Below are positions 11,421-23,269 of a DNA stretch of 64,000 nucleotides, one piece after another. The stretch is from Plantago major (lineage: Eukaryota; Streptophyta; Magnoliopsida; Lamiales; Plantaginaceae): the NCBI GenBank assembly GCA_026545765.1, contig CM048842.1, positions 19,990,667 through 20,054,666 of the forward strand. The letters are read 5' to 3'. The notes below the pieces were generated by a model. The model ran no database searches and had not been told where the DNA came from. It saw only the letters and a program-made list of their open reading frames with translations. The position numbers and the translations under genes were made by a program. How positions within the stretch are numbered: position 1 is the first letter of the stretch; each line of letters starts with the position of its first letter.

Positions 11421-11971
11421 TTGGAGAAAGTAGTTTAGAGGTAAAGTATCATGTAAAGTAGATGCATATCATTGAGAAAGAGAAGGCGAACTGTCATTGA
11501 CAAAGAATGAAGAAGTTGAAGGAAGGAACTCCATGTCCGCAATGGATAAGTCTCCTTGTAAGTTGCTTGTGAATACCCTACTTATCTTTGATGATCTTTT
11601 AGCCATTTTTCCTATATTGTCCTACCTAATTTCTTGACCGAGGAAACCCGATTACCACTTTGATTTGTGTCTTGACTTGTGTGTATGATTGCACAATATT
11701 AACGTGAGGTAATGAATATTATATACTAAAGGGGCCAAAGGGTCACGTTAATTGACCACTGGTTGTCGTAAGTGTTCCTTACTTATTATTTGATTGTTGT
11801 GGTGTCATTGAAGTCTAAGTTGAAATTAAGGAAGTTTGTGAGGTGTGAAACCTTAAAGATTAGTTGCTTATCTTGTTCAAAGGTTTATGCTCTTTATTGT
11901 TTCCTTGGCTCTCTTTTATAGATTGTTCTAGCATTGCTCGATGACGAGCGACGAACTGGTTTGGGAGAATT
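11421..11971 (+). other. Internal 3' end of a gypsy element
   Basis: No ORF is recognised. The last bases, with gctcgatgacgagcgacgaa then ctggtttgggagaatt, resemble the end of the pol frame and polypurine tract that precede the 3' LTR in gypsy elements. The assignment rests on this and the following TGATGAG LTR start. Confidence 0.45.
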
Positions 11972-13110
11972 TGATGAGCTAATGAAACATATGATTTAAG
12001 GCTACTTTTACGCGCCATTTTAGCTACAATTTTACGTATTAGTATTGTTATTTTATGCCTAATTACATTTTTCATAATTCACTAGGTACAAATATGTAAA
12101 ATGAAGAGATTATGACGATTATTGCAACAAAGACGAAGGAATACGCTTAATTCGAGAAAATACCGATAGACGATCATCAGTTCGTACAAGGAGCTAGAAA
12201 AATCCAATGAAGGCATGTGACCCACCAGTACGAAGCTTATTCAAAGTACTAAAACCTTGTATAAGACCACTTTTGAAGATAACAAAGTTTCGATGTCCGA
12301 AAATTGTCCGGGAAGAAAAATGCCCCGAAGAGGGGTAATGTCGAAGACTCTGGCCGCACAAGCCTTCTTCGGTCACCCAAACCCTGTTGGAGCTAAAATT
12401 TGGCCCCAAGTTTCGCACGCCTTTTTTCCCCTGATCAACCACCTCTTAGGGAATGTTTTGCACGAAATTCTCATCCATTCACCATTATAATGCCACATTA
12501 TACAAGGGAAAAATCATCTTCCAAAACCTTAATCCAAGAACACTAGCCATCACAACCATTGAAGAATGAAGAACACAATCATCATCAACATCTTTTCTCA
12601 TCTCTTTTTCTTGTGTTATTGATATTGTTACTATGTTTACTACTCTTTATATGAGTAGCTAAACCTTTTCGTAACGGCGAACCGCAAAACTCTATTGTAT
12701 TGCTCATATATTTGATGAATTACTTTTAGACGTAATTTGGGCTTATTCTCTTGGGTCATCTTTTTTATACTCATGCAAGTATTGGGGTGTGGTGAGTTAG
12801 CCATAACATGGTATTTGAGTTAGACATTGGTACACGTGGGGCGATCTTATTAACTACATCTTGATTTATGTCGTGTAGCTTGCGTAAGAGGGAGGTTGGG
12901 ACCATTTACGCTTTCACATCATTGTTAGAACCTTTAAGTCTTTTACACTTTCATCATTGCTAGAATCTTGTTTACCAAAATTGCATCTTTCAAAACTCTC
13001 AAAGGATTTGTCTCAAAACAGTAGGCTACTTGGTGATGGTTGAAACTCGACCAGTAGCTGAATAGTTTTTAGTAAAATAGTTAACTAGTTCTTTACATTC
13101 TCAGTATAAA
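11972..13110 (+). repeat. Gypsy 3' LTR remnant
   Basis: Starts TGATGAGCTAATG after a G-rich tract. It contains gypsy LTR landmarks also seen at 3688-5081 in reverse: an atgagtagctaaacc segment (12650-12665) and a transcript-like stretch before it. The right end is not sharp and is placed near 13110, just downstream of the host gene's 3' end. Confidence 0.55.
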
Positions 13111-13220
13111 TTCAACATTTAAGATTTTGAAGATCAGATGTAAATCACAGGGAATTTGTTCTCGTAGACCCTTTTACATTAAGTGGTACATACATGCAGG
13201 TGACATTTCTAGAAGTCTCC

Positions 13221-16200
13221 TTATGAAGTTACAACACATGTGCTGGTAAATAATTGGGTCCTATTCTTCTTATCATATGTCCTCCCTAAGAGCAACAAAC
13301 ATTGGGCTTCATGATGAAATTTTGGTTCAATCAAGCCCCAAACCACATGGAAACTAGACCGGAAGCCCACTTTTACAACAAGAGACAGTCCATTTCCATG
13401 TTCTAGTAAATCTTGCATACTTCTTCCTGCACCATACATGGGTTTGTTTATTGTCCCAATCCTTAATTTGAACCGAGTTGTATCATGACTTCCAGCATAA
13501 AGTTTTCCACCCTACATGAAATCTCAAAATCTTTTAGTTAATACACAGGACATGCGATAGTGAAACAAAAAGCCATAATCACATTTGATAAATCGACCAA
13601 AAAGTAGGAACTCAAATACAAAATTCTTATATTTCGAAACCCGGCAAGTTGACCCGGTCTAACATCATAGAGTCTTGACCCAACAATTTTACAAGGATGA
13701 AAACATGTACGTATGGCTTACTTGTGAGGTTGCAAAAGGGACATGGCCAAATGAAATTGCCAACATCGGAGGATGAATGTGAAGATCAAATAACTTAGAT
13801 TTGTTATCTATGATTATTTCAACAGTGGCATTGCAGTTGAGAACTTTTGTTGGAACACCAAAAGCATCCACTCCTTCACCTAAGCGAAATTGTCGAATAC
13901 GGCCAACCTGCCATTTGCAAAATAAATAATGATTATTTGATTCTTTTTAACTATAATGTTAATGACATACAAATTTTACAAATAACACAAAAATACCCCA
14001 ATTCTTTTTAGAAAAACGAAAATTGACATGTTCCATAGACATTATTAATTTTTTTAAGTCTCCCCGGAAACATAATTTATAAACACCTATATTTTCAACA
14101 TTGGTGTTTGTTCATATTACAACAAGACTTATTTCGTTAACAATATAAACGTTTTGATTAATAACATAGATGATTTTGTTGATAACATATATAGATCGTC
14201 TTTAGATAAATTATGTAGAGACTGTCTCTCATTAGACTTTGTGATATATATATATATATGCACACACACATAACTATAATGTTTGTCCGTCTTTTTTAGT
14301 CCCTTCGTAAGATCGTCTATCGGGAGACTTACTCTCTTAATTACTTGACATGTAAGTTTAGACATATGTGATATATTGAAATCAGAAAATATTACTGGTC
14401 ACAGGTAATTGGAAGTGTGAAATATACATATTTTTATTGATTATTCAATACTCTCCTGTAAATTTTTTGTCAGTTTCCACCTCTTTGCGAAGATTCGAAT
14501 GCAGGATTGATACCATAATATAATTTTATCTCATTTAAAGTTTATAAAATACCTCACTCACAAGAAGTATGGTAAATCTCTTAGTCCGTTTGGTTTGAGG
14601 GGTTTTTAGGGGGGGAATTTTGTCCAAATACCCTCAATAATCCAGTTTGGTTACCTTTTTGTCGGCCCAAAAAAATGAATTATTTGAAATAATCCAATTT
14701 CTCCAGCCCGCCTCAAGCCCTCAAATTTGTACATGAATAATTCAATTTCAAATACCTTCTATGAAGAGGTATTTACTTTTGGATTATCTTCTTACTCGTG
14801 AAATGACTAATTTTATACAAACTTCCCATTAATTAATGAATATGCCATCCCAATCCAAGAACACTAATCGTTTCACATCAATGCACTTTTTTTTCTTCCT
14901 AATTTCCACCTTCTATTTCTTCTTTTATATTTTCCTAGTTTTGCATTCTTTCTTTTTCATTTTTTCCGTTTTCTAGTTTCCACCTTCCTTTTTTTATTCC
15001 CTAATGGTTTCCTAGTTTTGCACCCTTTCTTTTCATTTTGCACCCCTGTAATCTTTATTTATCTTTTCTACTCATTTACTTATTATTCAATATTTTCCTT
15101 TTATACTTTTATTTTTTTGCGTAGTTTATGTATTTACATCAAAATTAATTTCGTTTGTTTAATAGTATAACCAACTTTTTTAAAAGAATAATTAAATAAA
15201 ACAATACTAATTTAAAAAAAATTGGTTAGCGTTGCTTACGAGAATAACGATGATAATTTAGAGTTGTCGGTTCAAGAAATATTCTAGCATATTAAATATG
15301 TGCAAATTTTGACATAATATAGGCGAAGTATATATTTGTTTTGAATACAAAATATGCATCGTTAATTAGATATATGTGGATTTTACTTTATATATTATAA
15401 AAACAACGTTTATATAGTTAAAAGTTTGAGTTTTTATTTGTGCCCTACCTGACCTAAAATTTTGGCTCCGTCACTAACTTTGGCGTTTTACATGGTTTAA
15501 ACATTTATGTTTAAAATGTAGGAAAATTTATGTTTAGGTGGGATTATAAACATATGCGATGTCGATTTCAATCGACAAAAACAATTATTCTACGCATGAG
15601 ATGAAAAATATGGGATTATAAATTTCACTCATATGAAATATCGATCTGATCTTATAAGGAAATATGTATTTCGTTAAGATAATTATTACACAGATTAGAA
15701 ACAATATTTATAAACTAAATTTTAATGGTCAAGTCACATAAACTAAAAATCGATGCCAAAGTTATCCACAATGGCAACGTAACTAATAATGCAATAATTT
15801 CAAAGATTTTCGGATAATATTGTATACGAAATTCATAAGATCAAAATTCCAGAATTTTCCGATTAAACACGTGAAGGTGGTAAAAATTTGCTCCCAAATT
15901 TATGCTCACATGTAATTTTCACTAAATCAAAATGGAAATCAAACTCGATTTTATACAATAAGTGGAAAAATATAGAGGTATATCAGTAATTCCACTTTGC
16001 TTTATCCTACTGAATAATTCAAAATCAATTCAGAACCAAACTGGATTTTATTGAAAATAATCCAATTCATAGAGTCCAACCAAACAAGATTTTTGGGCGA
16101 AAACCCCTAGATATAATCCAATTACTTAAATGGGCCGAATAATCCAGTTTTGCAAAATGAAATACCCCTTTGCAAAATGAACTGGCCAGTTTTAAAACCG

Positions 16201-19200
16201 GCCATTTCTTCATCCGCATATTTTTCTTTTTCCTTTTTTTTTGAGTGTTTAAACGTCGGAATTTGGACATGGTTCCTTCTTGAAAGTTGTAGATCTTGGT
16301 CTTAACTACGCGAGAACACCAAGATCAAGTCAATCGGAGTTCATATGAGAAATTTATGGCCAAAATACCAAGGCTGCTCCATCGAAATTCGAATTTCGCG
16401 CGCTTTCACTTAAACGGCTCTAAAATATCCATCCGAACTCCGAATCCACTTCCGTTTCGACCGATCAACTCCGTTTTCAACCAGCTTTCAGGTCTTGGAT
16501 TTTATAAACGAAATATTTTCCGAATATTTTTTTAAAATTTTTTCGATTTATGTTTAGAGTTGTTATTTTGTGTTCGATCGTGCATGTTAATGTTTTTTTT
16601 ATATAAACGAAATATTTTTGGAAAAAAAAATTTCATTCATTTTTTTTCGATTTATATTTAGTGTTGTTATTTTGTGTTCGATCGTGCATGTTAATATTTT
16701 TGTGTTTGCATATATGAGTTATTTCGATTTTTCGTTAAGTTTGTAAGATTGTTTTTGAGTTGGGGGCATTTTGGTAAAGTTACAAATATCTTGTGTTGCG
16801 TTTAGCCGAAAACGTGTTGCGTTTAGTAGCGCCCGTTGTGGGAGTTGATTGCTTGTTGTTGGGCCTAATAACACGTTTGATACTGCAAATGGCGCGGTTT
16901 AACTAAGGAAGCAAGGTCCATTTTTATGTTTGTTTTGTTTTGGACTGGGTTATGTGTGGGCCAACTGATCGGGACTTTCTCATGGGACAGCAACATGATT
17001 GGCTGGGCTTGTCTACGTGGCTCAGTTGGGTTGAGCTTTGAAGCCAAAAAAAAAGGAGGTTTTCTTGATGGACTGAATTGTGGCTTTGTGCCACGTAGGA
17101 TAAGTCGTTATAATTCGTCCCAACACTTAGTTACTGCCAATTATACCCTTGCCTAGGAATTCATTACTTATGAGCTCATTAATCACCATTTCACACTTGG
17201 AAAAATCGATACACAAAAAAAAATCCGAACTATTTTCTTACTAAAAAATACCAATAAATAATTAATTATTTCACAATTAAAAATTATAACAATGATAATA
17301 TGTGATATATTTCTTGTTCATTAGATTTTGCATTATAAACTAAGTAATTGAAATTCACCATTATAGTTCATAAAATGCATTCCGAAAATATAAATACAAA
17401 TTGAACAAGAGAAAGATTTGTGGGGGCATTATTATTGATCGACGTTAAATAAAAGAAAGCGTACTTCTGATAATTAAAAATAAACATGAAACATGTAATA
17501 AAATTGTTGTTAATTATTGTTATATAGAAGAAGGAGAAAGAATGAAAAATAAGTTCCGGATTTTGAGATTTAATTTGTAGTAAAACCCTATTTTTAATAT
17601 ATAAATCGTAAGATGAAACATTTTCATGTTTATAACTAGTTATGGTTCATTATTTTCTAGAAAATTTATGTTTAAATGGTGATACATGGAATAATTATAT
17701 GAGTGCGGAAATTTTTGGGCTATTTAGTGGGGTAGAGGATCAACATGCACCGAAAAAAACTGTGAACAGAAAAAAATTTCAACAACCACAAAGTCGATCT
17801 TTGACCACCGCTTTAAGGTTAGGGATGGCAATGGGTTATGCCGGATTTCTGAAGGCTCGACAATATTTTCATTGCCCAAGCCTGCACCATGGTCGTCAGA
17901 ACTTTAGGCGCAGTTGATCCCGCAAGTGTGTCGGGTCGAGCTTGGAATTTTTATTTTTATTTTAGTTTACTCTACATTATTCTTTACATGGATAATTAGT
18001 GACAACATGGTTACATGTAGCTCAATTGGTTAGAAGTATGAATATTTATTACTAGACCCAAGTTCAATTCTCAATGGTGGCTATTTATTTTAGTCATTTC
18101 TTAAAATACATTTACCTTCATTTTTATAGAAAACGGTTATACAACAACATTCATTATGTATAATTTTATTTAATTCATTTCAAGATAATTATGTTTATTA
18201 GTATATTTTAATATTTAATGTAGTATGTAACATAATTCACAGTCATATAGAAATTAAATACGCATACATAAATATACAAATATAACATATATTATTATAT
18301 AAACTTAAATGCTTCACGGGTTATCGGTCATTTCAAGTGACTATAATGAGGGTATAATGGGAAATTACTATATCTTGCACCGAGCTTCTTCAAAACATTT
18401 CAACCAAACACAAGCTCGTTTCATCCATTTGGTTCAGTCCATTAGCATGCCAACCAACCAAACAAGTATGTTGCTATTACAAGCCCTTTCACAAAACCCA
18501 GTTTATAGAAATAAAATAGTGAATTGGAATGGAATTTTGTCTTCGTCCATAGTCGGTAACAAACGGACCGTAAGGCCTCTTAGTTTGTTTACTTGTATTT
18601 CTTGTTAGTAGTTGATTGTGAGCTTTAGGCTGGAATCATAGTCGTAGTGCTAGATTTCTCCAATTCTCGTGCTTGTCTTTTAGGTAGTGATCTATTTTGT
18701 TTTGGCTTGTTAGCCTTAGTATTCCAATTGTGGTATACCTGCCTTTTCTGTACCAACTCTCTTTTAGGTTCTTTATATTTTTAACTTTGTGCGAAAAAAA
18801 AAAGTTTAAACTTATAAGAATGGATACCACAAGTCATGCACTACCCTCCATGTTCTTACTTCTTAGCTGAAAATTATAAACTTTGTGTGTTTCTTTAATC
18901 TTTCAAATCTGTTTTGCATGGTTTAAAATTTGGGATAGAGGGATTTCTATATATATATTCTCTACTTACTTTTTTATATATATCTGTAATACCAAACATT
19001 CGATTTAGAACGAGAGGGATAAAAGATACTTGCTCCGTTATGGAAATAGCTTCCCATTTTGTCATTTTAAGTGTCCCAAACAAAACTTCTCATTTCCTTT
19101 TTTGGTAACCACTATACTCAAAATAAACCCACTAACTTTATGTTATCGAACTTTCAACTTCAAAAATCAATTTGAGGGATCCACTAGTACTATTTTATCC

Positions 19201-19995
19201 AAAAGTAATATATACCTTATTTTCTCCACCAAAAAAGTAAATGGGAAGCTATTCCCGGGACGGAGGAAGTAGTATATAAGTAGACTACCACTCCCACATG
19301 ACATGACATGAGGTATTTTGAGTGATTTCAAAAGTAAATCCGTGAGGGTTCTGGCTCAAAACAGACAATATGATACTAACTGTGTCGCCCAAATCATGCA
19401 TAAATGCGCTAGTCCATAGGGTCGGGTCTCGATCGATTAGTAGTGGTGAAATTATCTCTTCACAAATTGTTTTTACTTTACAAATCAATAATTAGCGAAT
19501 GGTGAAAATATTTAATACCTTAATTGAGACTCCTGGAGCAGGTGGGACAGCAAGAACGTAGAAAACAAGCAATGCCACAATGAAACTAAACAACAATCTC
19601 CATCCCAATTGCAACCAAATCCACCACCCCGAATTCGAGTAACTAAATGATAGGTACTTCCACAACCCTCCCTCAATATACTCATCATCTAATTCCTCCT
19701 CTTTTTCAATTTCACCATTTTCCGGAATCACCCCTCCAATTTCACCATTTTCCAATTTCAACACCGCATTTCCGCCTTCCTTCACATTTACATTTGAGAT
19801 CGAGATGCTGGATGCATGAGACGAGTAGTGTGATAGAGCGACACCAGTGGCGTGTTTGTAGTTTTCGGGTTGAGGTGGGGAGTGGTATGTCATTTCGTAG
19901 GTGTTTGCATGGGATATATAAGTTGGAATTACGCTTTCGACGTAGTATACGGTGTAGGGGTAGGATCGGAATAGTGCTTCTTCTTCGGATTTCAT
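13221..19995 (-). CDS. LEA-2 / NDR1-HIN1-like membrane protein (host gene, three exons)
   Basis: Spliced gene of 317 codons. Exon 1 is 19995-19519 (159 codons), exon 2 is 13907-13722 (62) and exon 3 is 13511-13221 (96 plus stop); all junctions are phase 0 with GT and AG borders. The N-terminus has a YTVYYVES motif like the YYVQSP motif of this plant family, then an acidic linker (residues 75-108). One membrane segment follows at about 131-150 (GWRLLFSFIVALLVFYVLAV), and then the LEA-2 domain over exons 2-3, with NATVEIIIDN and a conserved C-terminal Cys (STCVVTS). Family members are single-pass membrane proteins linked to stress or defence; the exact role here is unknown. The frame is intact, unlike everything else nearby. 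Intron 1 is 5611 bases and full of repeats. The start was chosen because it gives a complete N-terminal motif. Confidence 0.85.
14120..14262 (-). repeat. Partial copy of the 8362 fold-back MITE
   Basis: The reverse complement matches 8340-8455, including the TATATATCACAAAGT border, the AGAGAC(A/G)(G/C)TCTCTA motif and the ttattaatcaaaacgt segment. It lies in intron 1 of the LEA-2 gene. Confidence 0.55.
14582..16087. mobile_element. Putative TIR element of about 1.5 kb, no gene
   Basis: The left end (tagtccgtttggtttgag, then AATAATCCAGTTTGGTTAC) and the reverse complement of the right end (cttgtttggttggactct, then AATAAAATCCAGTTTGGTT) form imperfect inverted repeats of about 75 bases. The interior is AT-rich and non-coding. 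A target duplication could not be fixed, so the superfamily is left open. Confidence 0.45.
16178..16835 (+). repeat. Palindrome-centred repeat, copy 1 (in LEA-2 intron)
   Basis: Contains the core tggccagttttaaaaccggcc (16185-16204, imperfect), a forward arm (gaaagttgtagatcttggtc ... gctttcacttaaacggctc) and a tail (ttttgtgttcgatcgtgcatg ... gcgtttagtagcgcccg). The tail matches 23870-24050, so copies 1 and 4 belong to one longer repeat. Part of the tail is duplicated at 16560-16700. Confidence 0.65.
16836..18008. other. AT-rich intron sequence
   Basis: No element is recognised. The 91-codon plus-strand ORF at 17642-17917 resembles nothing known and is probably chance. Confidence 0.3.
18009..18080 (+). 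repeat. tRNA-derived SINE head or tRNA relic
   Basis: Contains a pol III A-box-like TAGCTCAATTGGT (18018-18030) and a B-box-like AGTTCAATTCT (18061-18071) at tRNA-like spacing, followed by an AT-rich tail. It does not fold as a clean tRNA cloverleaf by eye, so a SINE or pseudogene is more likely than a working tRNA gene. Confidence 0.45.
18081..19026. other. AT-rich intron sequence
   Basis: No recognised element. Short plus- and minus-strand ORFs here (18309-18608, 18636-18830, 18895-19083) show no family features. Confidence 0.3.
19027..19271. mobile_element. Stowaway-type MITE
   Basis: TA target duplications (19027-19028, 19270-19271) flank inverted ends: left CTTGCTCCGTTATGGAAATA, and the reverse complement of the right end CTTCCTCCGTCCCGGGAATA, both continuing into gcttcccattt. 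About 241 bases, non-coding. It has the CTCCGTCC-type termini of Stowaway/mariner MITEs and lies in intron 1 of the LEA-2 gene. Confidence 0.88.
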
Positions 19996-20090
19996 TGAAC
20001 AATTAAGCTTGTGTGTTTGTGAATGAGACCATGAGTTACTTGGTTAATTTGAGTGTTCTCATCTGATGTTTCCATGGTATTTAAACTGCA
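19992..20090 (-). promoter_or_regulatory. LEA-2 5' region with TATA-like box and possible upstream ORF
   Basis: A TTTAAATA box lies at 20085-20078 on the minus strand. An ATG in strong context (ACCATGG, 20075) opens a 27-codon upstream frame whose TGA (19994-19992) overlaps the main ATG (19995-19993) as ATGA. Transcription may start downstream of that ATG, in which case it is not in the mRNA. Confidence 0.4.
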
Positions 20091-20454
20091 AAAGGGAATT
20101 GATTAAAGTGATTGCTTAATGAGATTGCCTTCATGAGTAGTATGTGAGCCAACATAAATTGGACCTCAATTGATTGGTATCTTTTTCAATGCCCCATTAA
20201 TATGAAGTACTCGATGATTCTTCATGGACACATCTGAGCATAATTATATCAGAAGTATCGTGAACATAAGCTTATAAATTCCTTATATTTTAATGTTAAA
20301 ATGGAGATCATGTATAATTAATTTCGAAAAGATCGACTATTTTATTAAGGAAAAAATTGACGTTGTTAAGCCAAATACCATGGTATATGTTATTAAAAAA
20401 ATACATTTTTTATTTATAAAAATTATCCATGTTATTAACTAAACACCCTTAGTT
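20091..20454. other. Intergenic upstream of the LEA-2 gene
   Basis: AT-rich, with no recognised element. Confidence 0.3.
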
Positions 20455-20668
20455 GTTAGGATATGTTCTCTTCGTTTGAACAAAACATAACAGAACAAAA
20501 CAGAACTGAATTTATTTGTAATATAAAAAACAACTAAGCAGAATTAAACTGAACTGGACTGAAGAGAATTGAACCAAATGAATCTGAACTGATCTGAAGA
20601 GAATTGAATAGAATGAATCTGAACTAAACTGAAATTAATGAATTTTCAGATGAAAAGAACATAGCCTT
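20455..20668. mobile_element. MITE with degenerate inverted ends
   Basis: The left end ttaggatatgttctcttcgttt and the reverse complement of the right end, taaggctatgttcttttcatct, are imperfect inverted repeats. CTTAGT-like bases occur on both sides. The interior repeats the phrases gaactgaa and gaagagaattgaa. Probably hAT-like, but the class is uncertain. Confidence 0.55.
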
Positions 20669-21539
20669 AGTAATAATCATGATGTTTGTTGGTCTTTGTT
20701 ATCTTTATTTTAGACGGTCTACCAAAATACTTATGCCCTTACTTTCAATTTACAAATGAGTAATGCTCATGAGAGACGGTCTTATGAAGAAACTAAAAGA
20801 GACGGATAAACATTACAGTTATATCCATTAGATGTTTTAATAAGAAGATCGATGATATACATATAGACATAAAAAAGATATAAAATGTCCACTTATAAAA
20901 CATTACTTACATTGTTTAAAACATTATACATATACATTAGAACATCAATCCGTCTCTTAAGCCTTTCACTAATACACGTCTCCTCTAATAATTCGTGTCT
21001 ACAAAACTATTGTTATATGTATGGAGTAAATGAATAATTGTAAAGCATGGTTTACTAAACACAGCACAATTCAGAATTAAAACATAATCTCTTCGCGGTC
21101 GAGTCGATTGGTTAAAAGGAGTGAAATCGAATGTTGTTTTTAGGATATGATACCCGCCTTTTACACATTTACCCAATAGTTGAATAAATTTTAAGGTTTT
21201 AATTAATCATTTTACACCAGAGTTCATAAACCGTGTACGTGTAGTTCTTAGACCAGTGGCGCACGATCAGCGGAACCACTACGGCCACCGTGGTGGCAGC
21301 TGATTGTAAACACGACGGGGCCTCCGTTTTCTTTTTTTTTTTTTTTTGGGCCAACATAGCCACCCCTTTACTTTTTTTTATTCTTTCTTATTTTCTTTCA
21401 TATATAATTAATAAATTATTAAATATAAAAATATAAAAATTACACCGATGTTCATTATTTTCGTTCTCTACAAATAGAGACCACTCTTCACTATATTTCG
21501 ATCATTCCAAATTTTACGATTTTTAAATTCATAATTAAG

Positions 21540-21541
<2 letters not shown>
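20669..21541. other. Intergenic, with GAGACGGTCT-type repeat debris
   Basis: gagacggtct and related atccgtctc phrases at 20783-20955 suggest a decayed MITE like that at 8362. A T15 run is near 21331. No gene was seen. Confidence 0.35.

Positions 21542-21616
<75 letters not shown>
21542..21616. repeat. (AT)n microsatellite
   Basis: About 75 bases of uninterrupted AT dinucleotide. Confidence 0.95.
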
Positions 21617-21620
<4 letters not shown>

Positions 21621-22219
21621 CATTAATTTCAACTTCTAAATACTCTTATAATATGGTAAATATGTTAAAAAATAATAAAACACAAAAAACAATATTCATG
21701 ATCGTGGCCACGACCCATTAACACTTGATTTTTCCAATTCCAGTCGTGATTCACGGCTGCCACTATTCACGGCTATGGTGATGATCGAGTGGAAATGGGT
21801 CTTATATACCCTTCATACATCTGGTTATTTGGAACAACATAGGATGACCCACAAAAGATTGATGGGAGACCTGATCGAAAATCACCCCTACAAATTTGAT
21901 TGAAAACAACCGGTCCAAAATGACTGAATCAAACTGATCAGAGTCATCTCATCCAATTAAATTAGATTGACCTAAAACCCGATCCCAAATTATCGAATTG
22001 TCATTCACAGGAAAATATAAAGTACTCATATAGGATTTGAATTAAAATGACACATTCGTAATGCAAATATACAGGGAGAAAAGTTTAAAATGTCATAACC
22101 AACAATGTTAAACGCAATGACGTTAATTTGTATCAATAACAATTTAAATATTTCGATTATAAAATCCAAACTTGATCAATAACGAATATTTTCGAATATT
22201 TTAGAATAGCTGAAATGCT
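21617..22219. other. AT-rich intergenic sequence
   Basis: No recognised gene or element. Confidence 0.3.
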
Positions 22220-22640
22220 GATTAATTTCATATGAACTGATCATCTGTCCACGCATACGACCATATTCAAGAACCAAATTTCGGCGTTTAGACACTTAGA
22301 AAAAAGAAAGAAAAAAAACATGCGGATGAAGAACTGGCCGGTTTTAAAACCGGCCAGTTCTTCATCCCTCAGATTTTTTCTTTTTCCATTTTTTTGAGTG
22401 TCTAAACCTTGAAATTTGGACATGGTTCCTTCTTGAAAGTTATAGATCTTGGTCTTATCTACTCGTGGATACCAAGATCAGGTCAATGGAGTTCATATGA
22501 GAAATTTATGGCCAAAATACCAAGGCTGTTCCATCGTAGTTCGAATTTCGCGCGCTTTCACTTAAACGGCTATAAAATATTCGTCCAACTCCGTTCATTT
22601 CTGCCTCGATTGATTAACTTTTTTCATTTTATTTAATTAA
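22220..22640. repeat. Palindrome-centred inverted repeat, copy 2
   Basis: A perfect 44-base palindrome (22324-22367, centre GGTTTT/AAAACC) separates a short reverse arm on the left from a forward arm on the right. The forward arm (ttggacatggttccttcttg, gttatagatcttggtc, gcgcgctttcacttaaacgg) matches copies 1, 3 and 4. Confidence 0.75.
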
Positions 22641-22654
22641 TTTACATTTCATAT

Positions 22655-23130
22655 GATTGATCTGGTGTCCACGCGTAGATAAGACCAAAATCTACAACTT
22701 TCAAGAATGAACCATGTACAAATTTCGATGATTAGACACTCAAAAAAAGGAAAAATAAAAAATCTGAGGGATGAAGAACTGGCCGGTTTCACTTCTTGAA
22801 ATGGCCGGTTTTAAAACCGGCCAGTTCTTCATCCGCAAGTTTTTTTTTCTTTCTTTTTTCTAAGTGTCTAAACGCCAGAATTTGGATATGGTTCCTTCTT
22901 GAAAGTTGTAGATATTGGTCGTATCTATGCGTGGACACCAAGATCAGGTCAATCGGAGTCCATATGAGAAATTTATGGTCAAAATACCAAGGCTGCTCCA
23001 TCGTAGTTCGAATTTCGCGCGCTTTCACTTAAACGGCTCTAAAATATCCGTCCGAACTCCGAATCCACTTCCGTTTCTACCGATCAACTCCATTTTCAAT
23101 CACCTTTCAGGTATTATTATAACTTTCAAG
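22655..23130. repeat. Palindrome-centred inverted repeat, copy 3
   Basis: Same architecture, with the core at 22769-22834. The palindrome here carries an inserted spacer (cacttcttgaaat). The reverse arm (22660-22768) and the forward arm (22835-23130) are complementary over the ggtgtccacgcgtagata segment. Confidence 0.75.
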
Positions 23131-23269
23131 GATATTTTTTATGAGTCTTATTAGTTTTTTGTTACGTTGTCGTGTTTTGTAGGTGTTTGGTAAAAAAGCA
23201 TTGAAACAAGGTTAAACCAGTGCATATTAATGCATTAATGGAAGCATGAAAGTTCCATGATCTAAAAGG

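Larger units (their letters stand above)
13908..19518 (-). other. 5.6-kb first intron loaded with repeats
   Basis: It lies between donor AAG|GTATTA (19518) and acceptor TGGCAG|GTTGG (13908). It contains a MITE arm, a terminal-inverted-repeat element (14582-16087), a fold-back repeat copy, a tRNA-derived piece and a Stowaway MITE. The second intron (13512-13721) is only 210 bases. Confidence 0.75.

Noticed and set aside
16067-16535. Similar short ORFs repeated at 22241-23154 and 23227-23894
   Set aside because: They recur only because the fold-back repeat family recurs; they read arm sequence in both directions and are broken differently in each copy.
17642-17917. 91-codon plus-strand ORF
   Set aside because: No motif or family similarity; it lies in the LEA-2 intron in AT-rich DNA.
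18009-18080. Functional tRNA gene
   Set aside because: A- and B-box-like words are present, but the stems do not pair well and the AT-rich tail fits a SINE or relic better.
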